The position numbers were made by a program, and so were the translations under genes. DNA of 64,000 nt from positions 1 to 64,000 of the forward strand of contig CAVYRO010000003.1 in the NCBI GenBank assembly GCA_963771005.1. The letters are read 5' to 3'. Of this stretch, positions 9,801-17,829 are shown piece after piece; positions within the stretch are counted from its first letter, which is position 1, and each line of letters opens with the position of its first letter. The notes under the pieces were generated by a model that saw only the letters and a list, made by a program, of their open reading frames with translations, searched no databases and was not told where the DNA came from. Origin of the DNA: DASQZK01 sp963771005. Its GTDB lineage: Bacteria > Bacteroidota > Bacteroidia > Bacteroidales > GCA-2748055.

Positions 9801-10014
9801 CGATGTCATTTACCTCTTTTCCGACGGTTATGGAGACCAGTTTGGCGGGGAGCACGGGAAAAAATTCAAGGCGGGTCCCATGAAGGAATTGTTCAGGACC
9901 CTGAATGGAACACCCATGGATGGTCAAAGGAAGGTATTGGAAAACACCCTTGAAAGCTGGCGGGGCAATACCGAACAGATCGACGATATCCTCATCATCG
10001 GCAGGAGGTTCTAA
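6832..10014 (+). CDS. Two-component-type beta-propeller sensor with Y_Y_Y domain and SpoIIE phosphatase output
   Basis: The product has 1060 residues. An N-terminal signal or anchor (about 15-36, ending SAQ) is followed by many ligand-sensing propeller repeats (about 40-640) with the recurring pattern LWLGTRAGLSRFDG, IWVGTWGGGLTRI and LWFGTVSGVTRFD. A Y_Y_Y domain (about 690-750), one membrane helix (about 757-776), a coiled coil (about 780-826) and a PP2C/SpoIIE phosphatase domain (about 830-1060) follow. The last carries SGDFYWID, DCTGHGVPGALMS and LFSDGYGDQFGG. The periplasmic sensor half matches hybrid two-component systems of Bacteroidota, but no histidine kinase is present. The output would be dephosphorylation of a cytoplasmic partner, likely an anti-sigma antagonist (inference). 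It is coupled to the caspase gene upstream and overlaps the convergent LOG gene by 4 bp at the stops. Confidence 0.92.
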   Translation: MIFPRRFLRVKAFSSPGLRIKLIFFSAILSGTLSAQNYFFDTYSVSDDLAQSTVFTMLQDRNDYLWLGTRAGLSRFDGKKFMNFTMEDGLAENGVKILCLDSSRRLWIGHAAGGVSLYDGHHFRVFSKPGAMFSSDITSIVQEPDGAIWITSELSGAVKITKVGMTLEDSEKEQYIGNTLSDRIFGACSGHDGKLYFITDAFIKIYNPSTNDFSGFQIDGMPRFFQITLMFEDSRNNLWFGTYHGGLYKYDIAAGTFRVFDNRDGLGSNWISALNEDGDGNIWVGTWGGGLTRIGPEGIKTYDKSNGLPDLMVRCILGDREGNLLIGTNEHGINIFKGEQFVSWFRDDGLTNPQVWSIMQADDGRFWFGTNDGISIFDPRKKGLAAFSSFYKLKDSRIRMLKEDKKGRIWIASGNQDVFTFNTNNGQFTYEPGLNSYLSTLVVTSMATDTSGRVWTGTLDGLVGYDYDTRKAWYFTQTSGLAGNEITAIYTAPNGELWVGSRGEGLSRMEADSFRALPLNEDFTPTCMVYDGAGRLWVGTEAKGVVVVDSEAGKIVEEYKESDGLLANLINLIESDKQGNIYIGTNKGLNIYHQQKKKIYSYTDKNGFVGIETKPNSVCRDNDGYLWFGTVSGVTRFDPYTPVKRNGNPLTHIISFKVNLEDRVMNSGLKLNFFENDVILDYISICLTNPDAVRYQIMLDGADNDWRPVTEQTTVTYPSLAPGRYTFRVKALNSEGNWNEKPVTYSFQIRPPFYKSWWFILICIFTGAWGIILYVMIRERNLLREKRILEDKVMIRTVEVVAQKEELAQKNKDITDSIRYAKRIQFAILPPKIPFKDTFILFRPKDIVSGDFYWIDTVGDREYMAAVDCTGHGVPGALMSIIGHNSLNKVVHGKGILDPAGILDCLNEEVIFNLRAQDEDGTIYDGMDVALVCYNRAKREIEFAGAYNPLVIIRNGEIIEIKADRFSIGRSSSLEPDKKFTGHRIKIEKGDVIYLFSDGYGDQFGGEHGKKFKAGPMKELFRTLNGTPMDGQRKVLENTLESWRGNTEQIDDILIIGRRF

Positions 10015-10610
10015 CGCTTTTCCACAGCCGCGTATTTAATGGCCGAACTGTCCCATGCAGGCGAGCTGAGGATCGCCCCCACAACCTCGGCCGGAGAATC
10101 CACTACCTGCCATAGTTTCTCATGGATCTCACGCATGAATTTTTGTTTGGCCATATTTTGCAGAAGCTTCAGAAGGGGCTTGTAAAACTGTTTCGTATTA
10201 AGTATAATGATGGGTTTATTGAACCGTCCCAGCTGCTTCAGTGTGATGACCTCCATGAGTTCCTCCAGCGTGCCCACCCCTCCGGGAAGAGCAATCACGG
10301 CATCGACATCCTTCCGCATGAGAAACTTTCGTTCATGCATTTCTCCGACAGTGATCATTTCACTGACGAGCGTATGGGCCCATTCCATTTTGATCATGAA
10401 ATCGGGGATATACCCGGTAACCGATCCTCCGCCTTCCACCATCACGTCGGCGATCCTGCCCATGAGACCGGCTCTCCCGCCGCCATAATTCACAGCAATA
10501 TCATTTTTTACAAGCTCTCTGGCCAGTGCTTCTGCCGCATCGAAAAAATCATTGTCAATGCCGGGACTCGAAGCACAAAAAATACAAACCCTTTCTAATC
10601 CTTTCATCAT
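10011..10610 (-). CDS. LOG family protein (TIGR00730-type Rossmann-fold nucleotide hydrolase)
   Basis: This 199-residue protein has the family signatures GGGRAGLMG and PGGVGTLEELMEVITL. The PGGxGTxxE motif defines the LOG family (cytokinin riboside 5'-monophosphate phosphoribohydrolase), often mis-annotated as lysine decarboxylase. In bacteria without plant hosts it probably hydrolyses nucleoside 5'-monophosphates; the true substrate is unknown. The stop TAG (10011-10013) overlaps the stop TAA of the convergent sensor gene. A terminator separates it from trxA upstream, so it likely has its own promoter, which I could not identify. Confidence 0.9.
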   Translation of the reverse strand: MMKGLERVCIFCASSPGIDNDFFDAAEALARELVKNDIAVNYGGGRAGLMGRIADVMVEGGGSVTGYIPDFMIKMEWAHTLVSEMITVGEMHERKFLMRKDVDAVIALPGGVGTLEELMEVITLKQLGRFNKPIIILNTKQFYKPLLKLLQNMAKQKFMREIHEKLWQVVDSPAEVVGAILSSPAWDSSAIKYAAVEKR

Positions 10611-10653
10611 TCAAACATTTATTTGCCTTCCGGTACAGAGACATTACATCAAA

Positions 10654-10689
10654 TAAAAAAATGCAATGTGGGGAAACACAATGCATTTT
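10654..10689 (-). terminator. Rho-independent terminator downstream of trxA
   Basis: A 13-bp stem with one mismatch (10658-10670 with 10677-10689) closes a 6-base loop. On the minus strand it is followed by a run of seven T. It lies about 60 bp after the trxA stop. Confidence 0.75.
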
Positions 10690-10748
10690 GGAACGAAATC
10701 GCATGACTGCGATCACTTTATGATTTCTTTCAAGATAATCAGAATTCC

Positions 10749-11066
10749 CTATAGCAGCGCTTCAAGTTTATTGACGAGGATGCTCTTTGCAGCCATCCCC
10801 ACCTGTTTATCAGCCACTTCTCCACCTTTGAAAAAGAGAATGGTAGGTATATTCCGGATCCCGAATTTCTGGGTGACACCCGGGTTGCTGTCCACGTCCA
10901 GCTTACCAACCACTGCCTGATCGGGATATTCTTCTCCGATTTCATGAACAATCGGCCCTACCATACGGCAGGGACCGCACCATTCTGCCCAGAAGTCAAC
11001 GATAACGGGCTTATCGGATTTAATAACCAATTCATCGAAATTACTGTCTGTTAATTCAATTGCCAT
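10749..11066 (-). CDS. trxA: Thioredoxin
   Basis: A 105-residue cytoplasmic thioredoxin that reduces protein disulfides and is recharged by thioredoxin reductase. The active site WCGPC sits in the context VDFWAEWCGPCRMVGP. The cis-proline loop is present in RNIPTILFFKGG. Length is typical and there is no signal peptide. It lies 66 bp downstream of dnaE on the same strand and ends at a strong terminator. It may be read from dnaE or from a promoter in the short gap, where no clear TAnnTTTG was found. Confidence 0.97.
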   Translation of the reverse strand: MAIELTDSNFDELVIKSDKPVIVDFWAEWCGPCRMVGPIVHEIGEEYPDQAVVGKLDVDSNPGVTQKFGIRNIPTILFFKGGEVADKQVGMAAKSILVNKLEALL

Positions 11067-11132
11067 GATTTGTCAATTATTAGTATTAAACATTTGGAGA
11101 ATGCCTCTGCACCTCCCAAAATAGCATATATA

Positions 11133-14100
11133 TCAATTCAAGCGGCATTCGAGCTCCGGGAAATTCTGAACAAAATCAAAAAATTTATCAGAGATATCGA
11201 CATACTGGTTTCGCGAGAACATATCAATTTTCAAATTGGTTTCATTATCAACAATCTGAAACCTCAAAAGTTTTTCGGTACTGTTGCGGCCTGCTTTGTT
11301 AATAAAGGACTGCAGGCCTTCCATCAGTTCATCGGTAACACCTTCCAGGCTGAGGGAGAGTTTCACTTCCCGGATCAGCTCATCTCTGGCTTCCGACAAC
11401 ATATGAACGGATTTTACCCTCACTGAAATACCTTTTCGCCCGTCTTTTTTTGATTCCCATTCTTCCACGTTTCCCTTGATGAGAAGAAGCAGGCCCGGAA
11501 CGAAATAATTTTTGTAATTGATGGCATCAGTTCCCCATAACCCAAGCTGGTAACTCCCTTTATAGTCTTCAAGGACTGCATTCCCGAAAGGCCGGTTATT
11601 TTTCTGCGAAATGCCTTGCCGGTAGGATTTGACAATGCCGGCAACGACGATATCTTTGCCGGCAAGTGTCTGAAGGTCATTATTCAGCGTATCCAGGTCG
11701 GTGTTGCAGAGATTGTCGATAATGGGTTTAAACTGGTCGAGCGGATGCGCTGTGAGGTACATCCCGATGAGTTCTTTTTCCTTGTTGATTTTGTCGAGCA
11801 GGTCCATCTCATCGGCCGGAAGGGGTTCGGGACGAACCATCGTACCGGTGTCGGTATCCCCGAAAAGTGACTGCTGGGAACTCGATTTTTCGCTGTTCAG
11901 CAGGTTCCCATAACGGATGAGGCTCTCGATAAAGGACTGGTCGTTACCCGCCGGGAGAAGGTACTGCGACCGGTTGATCTCGGGAAAACAATCAAAGGCC
12001 CCGGCCAGGGCCAGCCCTTCCAGGTTTTTCCGGTTTACGGTCCGGAGATCGACCCTTTCGATAAAATTATAGATATCAAGGAAAGGCCCTTTTTTCTTCC
12101 TCTCATCGATGATGGTCCTAACCGCTGATTCACCCACACCCTTGATGGCCCCGAGGCCGAAACGGATATCCCCTTTTTTGTTAACGGTGAATTTCACCTT
12201 ACTTTCATTCACGTCGGGCCCAAGCACCGAAATACCCATGCGCCGGCATTCGTCCATAAAGAGACCGATCTTTTTGATATCGGTAATATTGCGGCTGAGA
12301 ACGGCAGCCATAAACTCTGCCGGGAAATGCGCCTTGAGGTAGGCCGTCTGGTAGGAAACATAGGCGTAGCAGGTTGAATGGGATTTGTTGAAGGCATACT
12401 GGGCGAAGGCTTCCCAGTCGGCCCAGATTTTCAGGATCACCTCTTCACCGAAGTTGTTTTTCCTGCATCCCTCCATGAACTTCTCCTTCATCTCATCCAT
12501 CATCTTCTTGATCTTCTTGCCCATGGCTTTTCGCAGGGAATCGGCTTCGCCCCGGGTGAAGCCCGCCAGTTTCCTGGAAAGGCTCATCACCTGTTCCTGG
12601 TATACAGTGATCCCATAGGTTTCCTTCAGGTCCTCCTCCATTTCGGGGAGGGCATAGGTGATCTTTTCCCTTCCGTGTTTCCTGTCAATATAGTTGGGGA
12701 TATATTCCATCGGACCCGGCCGGTATAAGGCATTCATGGCGATCAGATCCTCAAACCGGTTGGGTTTCAGGTTACGGAGGTGTTTTTTCATCCCGGGCGA
12801 CTCAAACTGGAACAAACCTGTGGTATCTCCCCGGCTGTATAGTTTATAGGTCTCCTCATCATCGAGGGGGATATTTTCGATATCCATTTCCGGATCCTTC
12901 GATTCCCGAATATTGTCTACGGCATCCTTAATGATGGAAAGGGTTTTCAGTCCCAGGAAGTCCATCTTGAGCATACCAACGTCCTCCACATGTTTCCCGT
13001 CGAACTGGGTAACGAGGAGGTCCGAATCTTTCGAGGTGCAGATGGGTATATGATCGATAAGGTCGTCACGGCCGATGATGATGCCGCATGCATGAAGGCC
13101 GGTATGTCTGACGGAACCCTCCAGGGTTTCGGCGTACTGCAATGTGGAAATGACCAGTTCATTCCCTGATTTCCTCTCTTTCTGCAGTTCGGGTTCTTCC
13201 TGGTATGCCTTTTTCAGGGTGATTCCAGGCCTTTCGGGGACGAGCTTTGCCAGGCGGTCGGCATCGGAGAGGGGAAGCTTCTGGATCCGTGCAACATCAC
13301 GTATGGCCATTTTGGCGGCCATGGTACCAAAGGTGATGATATGGGCCACTCTTTCATGACCGTATTTATTAACAACCCAGCGCAGGACTTCATCCCGGCC
13401 GTCCTCATCGAAATCTATATCGATATCGGGCATCGAGATACGGTCGGGATTGAGGAACCGTTCGAAGAGAAGGTTGTATTTCAGCGGATCGATATCGGTG
13501 ATCCCCGTACAGTAAGCCACTACAGAGCCGGCTGCGGATCCGCGGCCCGGTCCCACGGCAACACCCATGTTACGGGCTGCATTGATAAAATCCTGGACGA
13601 TGAGAAAGTAGCCCGGGAACCCCATTTTTTTGATCGTTTCCAGCTCGAAATTAATACGTTCCATGGTTGTGGAGCTGATCTCACCATACCTTCGGCCGGC
13701 GCCTTCGAGGGTAAGATGCCTCAGATATTCATCTTCATCTGGAAAATTTTCGGGCAGCGGGAAATCAGGCATGATGGGTTTCCGGTTGAGGTCGTACATC
13801 TCGACCTTATCGGCAATTTCCTGCGTATTTTGGAGCACTTCGGGAATGTCGGCAAAGAGCTCCCTCATCTCACCCCGTGTTTTAAGCCATTCCTGTTTCG
13901 TATAGCGGATCCTCGTAGGATCGTCGAGTTCCTTGCCGGTGCTGAGGCAGATCAGGCGGTCATGGGCTGCTGCATCGCCGGGATTAATGAAGTGACAGTC
14001 GTTGGTGGCGATGCACTTGATGCCGTGTTTCTTACCGAGCTGAAGAAGTATACTGTTCACGTAAACCTGGTCCTTGTATACCTTTTGATCCATTTCCGGA

Positions 14101-15389
14101 TCGCCGGAAGGATGCCGCATAAGCTCGAGGTAAAAATCATCACCGAAGATCTCCCGGTATTCCAGGATCACTCTTTCACCCTCCTCAACGCTGTTGTTCA
14201 TCAGGGTGCGGGCCACCTCCCCGCCCAGGCAGGCGGAAGAAGCGATCAGCCCTTCATGGTAGGTTCTCAGGAGTTCTTTGTCGATCCTTGGTTTGTAATA
14301 AAACCCTTCGGTCCAGCCAAGGGAAACCATGCGGGTAAGGTTTTGGTAGCCGGTTTTATTTTTGGCGAGAAGGATGAGGTGTTCGCCGCCCCCGTCAGTC
14401 TTGTCTTCCTTGTCGTGCCGGGATCTGCGGGCCACGTATACTTCGCAGCCGATGATGGGTTTGACCTGGTTTTTCTTTGCTTCGTTATGAAATACCTTTG
14501 CACCGAACATATTTCCGTGATCGGTCATGGCCAGGGCCGTCATACCATCTTCGCGTGCTTTTTTCACAAGGCTGGGGATGGCTGCGGCGCCATCGAGGAT
14601 GGAGTATTGTGTATGAACATGCAGGTGCGTGAAAGGTACAACGGCTGTTGCAGCCGGGGTTGGTGCCGTAACGGTTTCAGGAAGAGCCGTTTCTTCGGGC
14701 GGCCCTGAATTCGGGATGATCTCAACGGCGGCAGGTTTGAAAGGAGAAGGGTTACATTCCAGGAACCGCCGATATTCTTCGGGAGTGAAATAAAGTTTGG
14801 TTTCCCTGAAGACTCCCTGCCTGGCAAGTTCAAGGAAACATCTGGCCGTGGCGATCACATCGGCAGATGCATTGTGGGCACCGGTGAAATCCGCGTTAAA
14901 AAGTCTGTGATGCAGCTCGGCCAGGTTCGGCCATTTGAATTTTCCTCCCTTACCTCCCGGCAAGGCACAGAAATAGGTGCTTTCAATCTTCGTGCAGAGC
15001 TTGGGTTTTTCACTGAAAAGGCTGGAAATGCCTGAACGGATAAATTCCGCTGCGATGATATTGACATCAAAATCTATGTTATGACCTATCAGGAGCCTTG
15101 ATTTTCCGACATCACCGGCAAACTTCCCGAGGACAGCGGAAAGCGGTTCTCCCTCATCGAGCGCCTTTTGCGTCGAAATACCATGCACCTTCTCAGCACT
15201 GTAAGGAATTGTGAATCCGTCAGGCCGGATGATGTGGCTCTTCGCTGCTACCAGACTGCCTTCCGGATCGTGCAATTGCCAGGCCAGTTGTACCAGCCGG
15301 GGCCAGTTTTCCAGGTCCTCCGGGGGCGCATCGTTTTTCAGGGGTAATCCGGTCGTCTCCGTATCAAAAATCAGGAACCACTCCACCAC
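11133..15389 (-). CDS. dnaE: DNA polymerase III alpha subunit with fused N-terminal DnaQ-like exonuclease
   Basis: The 1418-residue protein joins proofreading and polymerase activities. Residues about 5-190 form a DEDD exonuclease with Exo I FDTETTG, Exo II GHNIDFDVN and Exo III HNASADVIAT. A Pro/Thr/Ala-rich linker (about 215-248) leads to a PHP domain from about 251 with intact metal ligands (HLHVHTQYS, TDHGNMFG). The C-family polymerase core follows, with the catalytic acidic motif PDIDIDFDEDGRDE at about 653-667, and then a helix-hairpin-helix region. An OB fold follows at about 1240-1330. No in-frame ATG lies at the beginning: the frame opens with GTG GTG after an upstream TGA, so the start is GTG. 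Bacterial DnaE is usually about 1160-1270 residues; the excess is the exonuclease. trxA follows. Confidence 0.95.
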   Translation of the reverse strand: MVEWFLIFDTETTGLPLKNDAPPEDLENWPRLVQLAWQLHDPEGSLVAAKSHIIRPDGFTIPYSAEKVHGISTQKALDEGEPLSAVLGKFAGDVGKSRLLIGHNIDFDVNIIAAEFIRSGISSLFSEKPKLCTKIESTYFCALPGGKGGKFKWPNLAELHHRLFNADFTGAHNASADVIATARCFLELARQGVFRETKLYFTPEEYRRFLECNPSPFKPAAVEIIPNSGPPEETALPETVTAPTPAATAVVPFTHLHVHTQYSILDGAAAIPSLVKKAREDGMTALAMTDHGNMFGAKVFHNEAKKNQVKPIIGCEVYVARRSRHDKEDKTDGGGEHLILLAKNKTGYQNLTRMVSLGWTEGFYYKPRIDKELLRTYHEGLIASSACLGGEVARTLMNNSVEEGERVILEYREIFGDDFYLELMRHPSGDPEMDQKVYKDQVYVNSILLQLGKKHGIKCIATNDCHFINPGDAAAHDRLICLSTGKELDDPTRIRYTKQEWLKTRGEMRELFADIPEVLQNTQEIADKVEMYDLNRKPIMPDFPLPENFPDEDEYLRHLTLEGAGRRYGEISSTTMERINFELETIKKMGFPGYFLIVQDFINAARNMGVAVGPGRGSAAGSVVAYCTGITDIDPLKYNLLFERFLNPDRISMPDIDIDFDEDGRDEVLRWVVNKYGHERVAHIITFGTMAAKMAIRDVARIQKLPLSDADRLAKLVPERPGITLKKAYQEEPELQKERKSGNELVISTLQYAETLEGSVRHTGLHACGIIIGRDDLIDHIPICTSKDSDLLVTQFDGKHVEDVGMLKMDFLGLKTLSIIKDAVDNIRESKDPEMDIENIPLDDEETYKLYSRGDTTGLFQFESPGMKKHLRNLKPNRFEDLIAMNALYRPGPMEYIPNYIDRKHGREKITYALPEMEEDLKETYGITVYQEQVMSLSRKLAGFTRGEADSLRKAMGKKIKKMMDEMKEKFMEGCRKNNFGEEVILKIWADWEAFAQYAFNKSHSTCYAYVSYQTAYLKAHFPAEFMAAVLSRNITDIKKIGLFMDECRRMGISVLGPDVNESKVKFTVNKKGDIRFGLGAIKGVGESAVRTIIDERKKKGPFLDIYNFIERVDLRTVNRKNLEGLALAGAFDCFPEINRSQYLLPAGNDQSFIESLIRYGNLLNSEKSSSQQSLFGDTDTGTMVRPEPLPADEMDLLDKINKEKELIGMYLTAHPLDQFKPIIDNLCNTDLDTLNNDLQTLAGKDIVVAGIVKSYRQGISQKNNRPFGNAVLEDYKGSYQLGLWGTDAINYKNYFVPGLLLLIKGNVEEWESKKDGRKGISVRVKSVHMLSEARDELIREVKLSLSLEGVTDELMEGLQSFINKAGRNSTEKLLRFQIVDNETNLKIDMFSRNQYVDISDKFFDFVQNFPELECRLN

Positions 15390-15583
15390 AGTTCAATTTT
15401 GAAAAGTTAAAATATTGAATTACAGAGCTTTGTTCAGAAGCTCCACGATCTTTAAAATTAGCATAATTGAACGGGATTACCAGAGGTTGTTAATAAAGAA
15501 TCATAAAAAACCGGACTACCGTCATGCCTTTTTTCACTCCACTTCCTGCCTCTCAATATTTAATACTATTTTTAACTAAGCCT

Positions 15584-15613
15584 TTGAACTTATGTATTAA
15601 AACTTTATCTTTG
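15584..15613 (+). promoter_or_regulatory. Promoter of rpsP-rimM (Bacteroidota type)
   Basis: A -33 element TTTG (TTG at 15584-15586) and a -7 element TATCTTTG (15606-15613) are separated by 19 bp. This is the spacing expected for the primary sigma factor of Bacteroidota. The -7 box ends 50 bp before the rpsP ATG. The rest of the 273-bp gap to dnaE is AT-rich, with a small gagctt/aagctc hairpin near 15425 of unknown meaning. Confidence 0.75.
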
Positions 15614-15662
15614 CGTCCACTTTAAAAAAATGTAGGTTTAATTTATTTATTATTAAAAGAGT

Positions 15663-16715
15663 ATGCCTGTAAAAATCAGATTGACAAGACATGGCCGCAA
15701 AAGAAAGCCGTTTTATCACATTGTTGTAACTGATAGCAGGGCGCCACGGGATGGTAGATACATAGAAAAAATAGGATCGTATAATCCTAATACTAATCCT
15801 GCTACGATTGACCTGGACTTCGACAAAGCACTTGACTGGGTCCGCAAAGGCGCTCAACCTACAGATACATGCAGAGGTATTCTTTCATACAAAGGTGTGA
15901 TGTACAAAAAGCATCTTATGGAAGGAGTGAACAAAAATGCGTTTTCGGATGAAGAGGCCGAAAAGAGGTTTTCCGAATGGTTGACCCAGAAAGAAGCCAG
16001 GATCCAAAACAAAGTCGATTCACTGGCCAAATCGAAAGATGAACTTGAAAAAGAACGTCTGGCAAGAGAATCCAAAATCAAAGAAGCGAGAGCTGCAGAA
16101 CTGGCTAAAAGAAGATCCGAACTAAGTGAAGTCCGGGCTGAAGAAGCCGATGAAACCGCTGAAGTTGAGACAGTACCTGCTGAAGAAGCCGTGGTTGAGA
16201 CCGCTGCAGAAGAAACTGCTGCCAAACCGGAAGAGGTAACCGCCGAAGCTGATGAAGCAACTGCCGAAGCCGATCCCGAAGCAGCAACTGCCGAAGCTAA
16301 AACCGAAGAAGCAACTGCAGAACCCGAAGCAGCAACTGCCGAAGCTAAAACCGAAGAAGCAACTGCAGAACCCGAAGCAGCAACTGCCGAAGCTGAAACC
16401 GAAGAAGCAACTGCAGAACCCGAAGAAGCAACTGCCGAAGCTGAAACCGAAGAAGCAACTGCAGAACCTGAAGAAGTAACTGCCGAAGCTGAAACCGAAG
16501 AAGCAACTGCAGAACCTGAAGAAGCAACTGCCGAAGCTGAAACTGAAGCAGCAACTGCAGAACCTGAAGAAGCAACTGCCGAAGCTGAAACTGAAGCAGC
16601 AACTGCCGAAGCAGAAGCAAAGGAAACCACAGCAGAAGAGACGAAGGCTGAATCCACCGAAGGACCTGCCGGCGACGAAAAGGCAGAAGAAGACAGCGAA
16701 AAAAAAGAATCATAA
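15663..16715 (+). CDS. rpsP: 30S ribosomal protein S16 with very long acidic repeat tail
   Basis: Residues 1 to about 88 are a complete S16 (MPVKIRLTRHGRKRKPFYHI, then GRYIEKIGSYNPNTNP). S16 binds 16S rRNA and helps assemble the 30S body. A charged helical segment follows (about 92-160, rich in Lys, Glu and Arg). Residues about 161-350 form a tail of almost only Ala, Glu, Thr and Pro, including six 16-residue repeats. Family members are usually 80-190 residues, so 350 is exceptional. The tail stays in frame and ends KKES before TAA, so it is not a frameshift product. rimM follows 13 bp later, the standard gene pair. The tail would be strongly negative, unlike a normal rRNA-binding extension; its role is unknown. 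Confidence 0.96.
   Translation: MPVKIRLTRHGRKRKPFYHIVVTDSRAPRDGRYIEKIGSYNPNTNPATIDLDFDKALDWVRKGAQPTDTCRGILSYKGVMYKKHLMEGVNKNAFSDEEAEKRFSEWLTQKEARIQNKVDSLAKSKDELEKERLARESKIKEARAAELAKRRSELSEVRAEEADETAEVETVPAEEAVVETAAEETAAKPEEVTAEADEATAEADPEAATAEAKTEEATAEPEAATAEAKTEEATAEPEAATAEAETEEATAEPEEATAEAETEEATAEPEEVTAEAETEEATAEPEEATAEAETEAATAEPEEATAEAETEAATAEAEAKETTAEETKAESTEGPAGDEKAEEDSEKKES
16299..16610 (+). repeat. In-frame 48-bp minisatellite in rpsP
   Basis: Six consecutive 48-bp units (from 16299, 16347, 16395, 16443, 16491 and 16539) plus a partial seventh encode variants of ETEEATAEPEEATAEA. The unit length is a multiple of three, so copy-number change would keep the frame. Neighbouring units differ by single substitutions (K/E, A/E, A/V), which suggests unequal recombination or slippage. 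Confidence 0.92.
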
Positions 16716-16728
16716 GCATAAATCCCGC

Positions 16729-17244
16729 ATGATAAGGGATAACTGTTCTAAGATCGGGTATATTTCCAAACCACATGGCAAAGATGGCAATGTGCTGATC
16801 CGTCTGACAGGTCCCTTTGCTGATGATATTGAACCAGGGGAACCCTTGTTCTTCGAAATCGAAGGAACATTGGTTCCCTTTTTTATTGAAGAGATCCGGC
16901 CCATGGGCGATATGGCTTATGTGAAATTCGGGTTTATCGGATCTGAAACCGAGGCGGGTAAATACCGGGGATGCAACCTTTTCGGCAATCCGTCCCTGTC
17001 CGGCAACCCTGATTTTTCATTGACCGGGGCATCATTGTTGGAAGGGTTTCGTATCATTGACGAGAGGAGCGCTTTCACCGGAGTGATCGAAGAATTTGCC
17101 GATAACCCCTCCAATCCTCTTTTCCTTGTCCGTTCAGATGACAAAGAGGTTTATATCCCTGTCCGTGAAGAATTGGTGATACGGCTTGACCGTAAGAAAA
17201 AAGTGATCTATATGAATCTTCCGGAGGGCCTTACGGAATTATGA
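16729..17244 (+). CDS. rimM: Ribosome maturation factor RimM (16S rRNA processing)
   Basis: RimM binds S19 and assists late maturation of the 30S head. The 171-residue protein shows the N-terminal beta-barrel with CSKIGYISKPHGKDGNVLI and the C-terminal PRC-barrel with VYIPVREELVIRLDRKKKVI YMNLPEG. Length is typical. It lies 13 bp after rpsP and so is co-transcribed with it. The tail of rpsP does not overlap it. It is convergent with a thioesterase gene 19 bp away. Confidence 0.95.
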   Translation: MIRDNCSKIGYISKPHGKDGNVLIRLTGPFADDIEPGEPLFFEIEGTLVPFFIEEIRPMGDMAYVKFGFIGSETEAGKYRGCNLFGNPSLSGNPDFSLTGASLLEGFRIIDERSAFTGVIEEFADNPSNPLFLVRSDDKEVYIPVREELVIRLDRKKKVIYMNLPEGLTEL

Positions 17245-17263
17245 TACGGTGAAATGCCATACC

Positions 17264-17719
17264 TCAGTTTGAACTAACCGGGTATTTCAGGCTGACCCGG
17301 TCTTCGAAACGGGTGATATCGGATTTCCAGCTTTCGGGTATTCCGGATGTGATCCCCTCCTTTCTGGAATAACCGACCAGGACGGCCCGGTTAAATGATT
17401 TTACTTCCCCAGTTTCGGGATTAAACAGTTCCTGGATCATGGTCAGGCTCTTTTCCCCGATCTGTTCGACCCTGGTGCGTACGGCCGCTTTTTCCTGCAA
17501 TAAAACAGGCTTGTAAAAATCGATGGTGATGGAAGCGATGACGACGGTAAATCCAAACCAGTCGATCTCTTCCCGCAGTACAACCTTAAAATATTCTATC
17601 CTTGCCAGATCATAATAATTCTGATGCACCGAATTATTTACATGGCCCATGATATCGATATCGTTGAACCTGACCTGGACAGGCGTGATGTGCCTGAAGA
17701 GCTTTGAATTCTGATCCAT
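17264..17719 (-). CDS. Acyl-CoA thioesterase, hotdog fold (4HBT family)
   Basis: The 151-residue protein has the 4-hydroxybenzoyl-CoA thioesterase signature VRFNDIDIMGHVNNSVHQNY, in which the Asp and the GHVNN loop form the active site. The hotdog core continues with ASITIDFYKPVLL and ends with a short C-terminal extension. The likely reaction is hydrolysis of an acyl-CoA or acyl-ACP; chain length cannot be read from sequence. It is a single gene, convergent with rimM and divergent from the DUF2807 gene. Confidence 0.88.
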   Translation of the reverse strand: MDQNSKLFRHITPVQVRFNDIDIMGHVNNSVHQNYYDLARIEYFKVVLREEIDWFGFTVVIASITIDFYKPVLLQEKAAVRTRVEQIGEKSLTMIQELFNPETGEVKSFNRAVLVGYSRKEGITSGIPESWKSDITRFEDRVSLKYPVSSN

Positions 17720-17829
17720 AATCTCAATTTATTCCAGTTAAAGAGGGCGAAAGTTCTTAATTTATTTCATCATATGCAACATCATGAATTTCCGGGAGTC
17801 TTTAGAGCAGGATTAAAAACTATCAGACC

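Noticed and set aside
13341..14708. 455-codon open frame opposite dnaE
   Set aside because: It is the antisense of a well-supported polymerase gene and shows no domain of its own.
15854..16657. Long Ser/Ala/Val-rich frame opposite rpsP
   Set aside because: It is the complement of the GAA/GCA repeat tail and has only low-complexity sequence.
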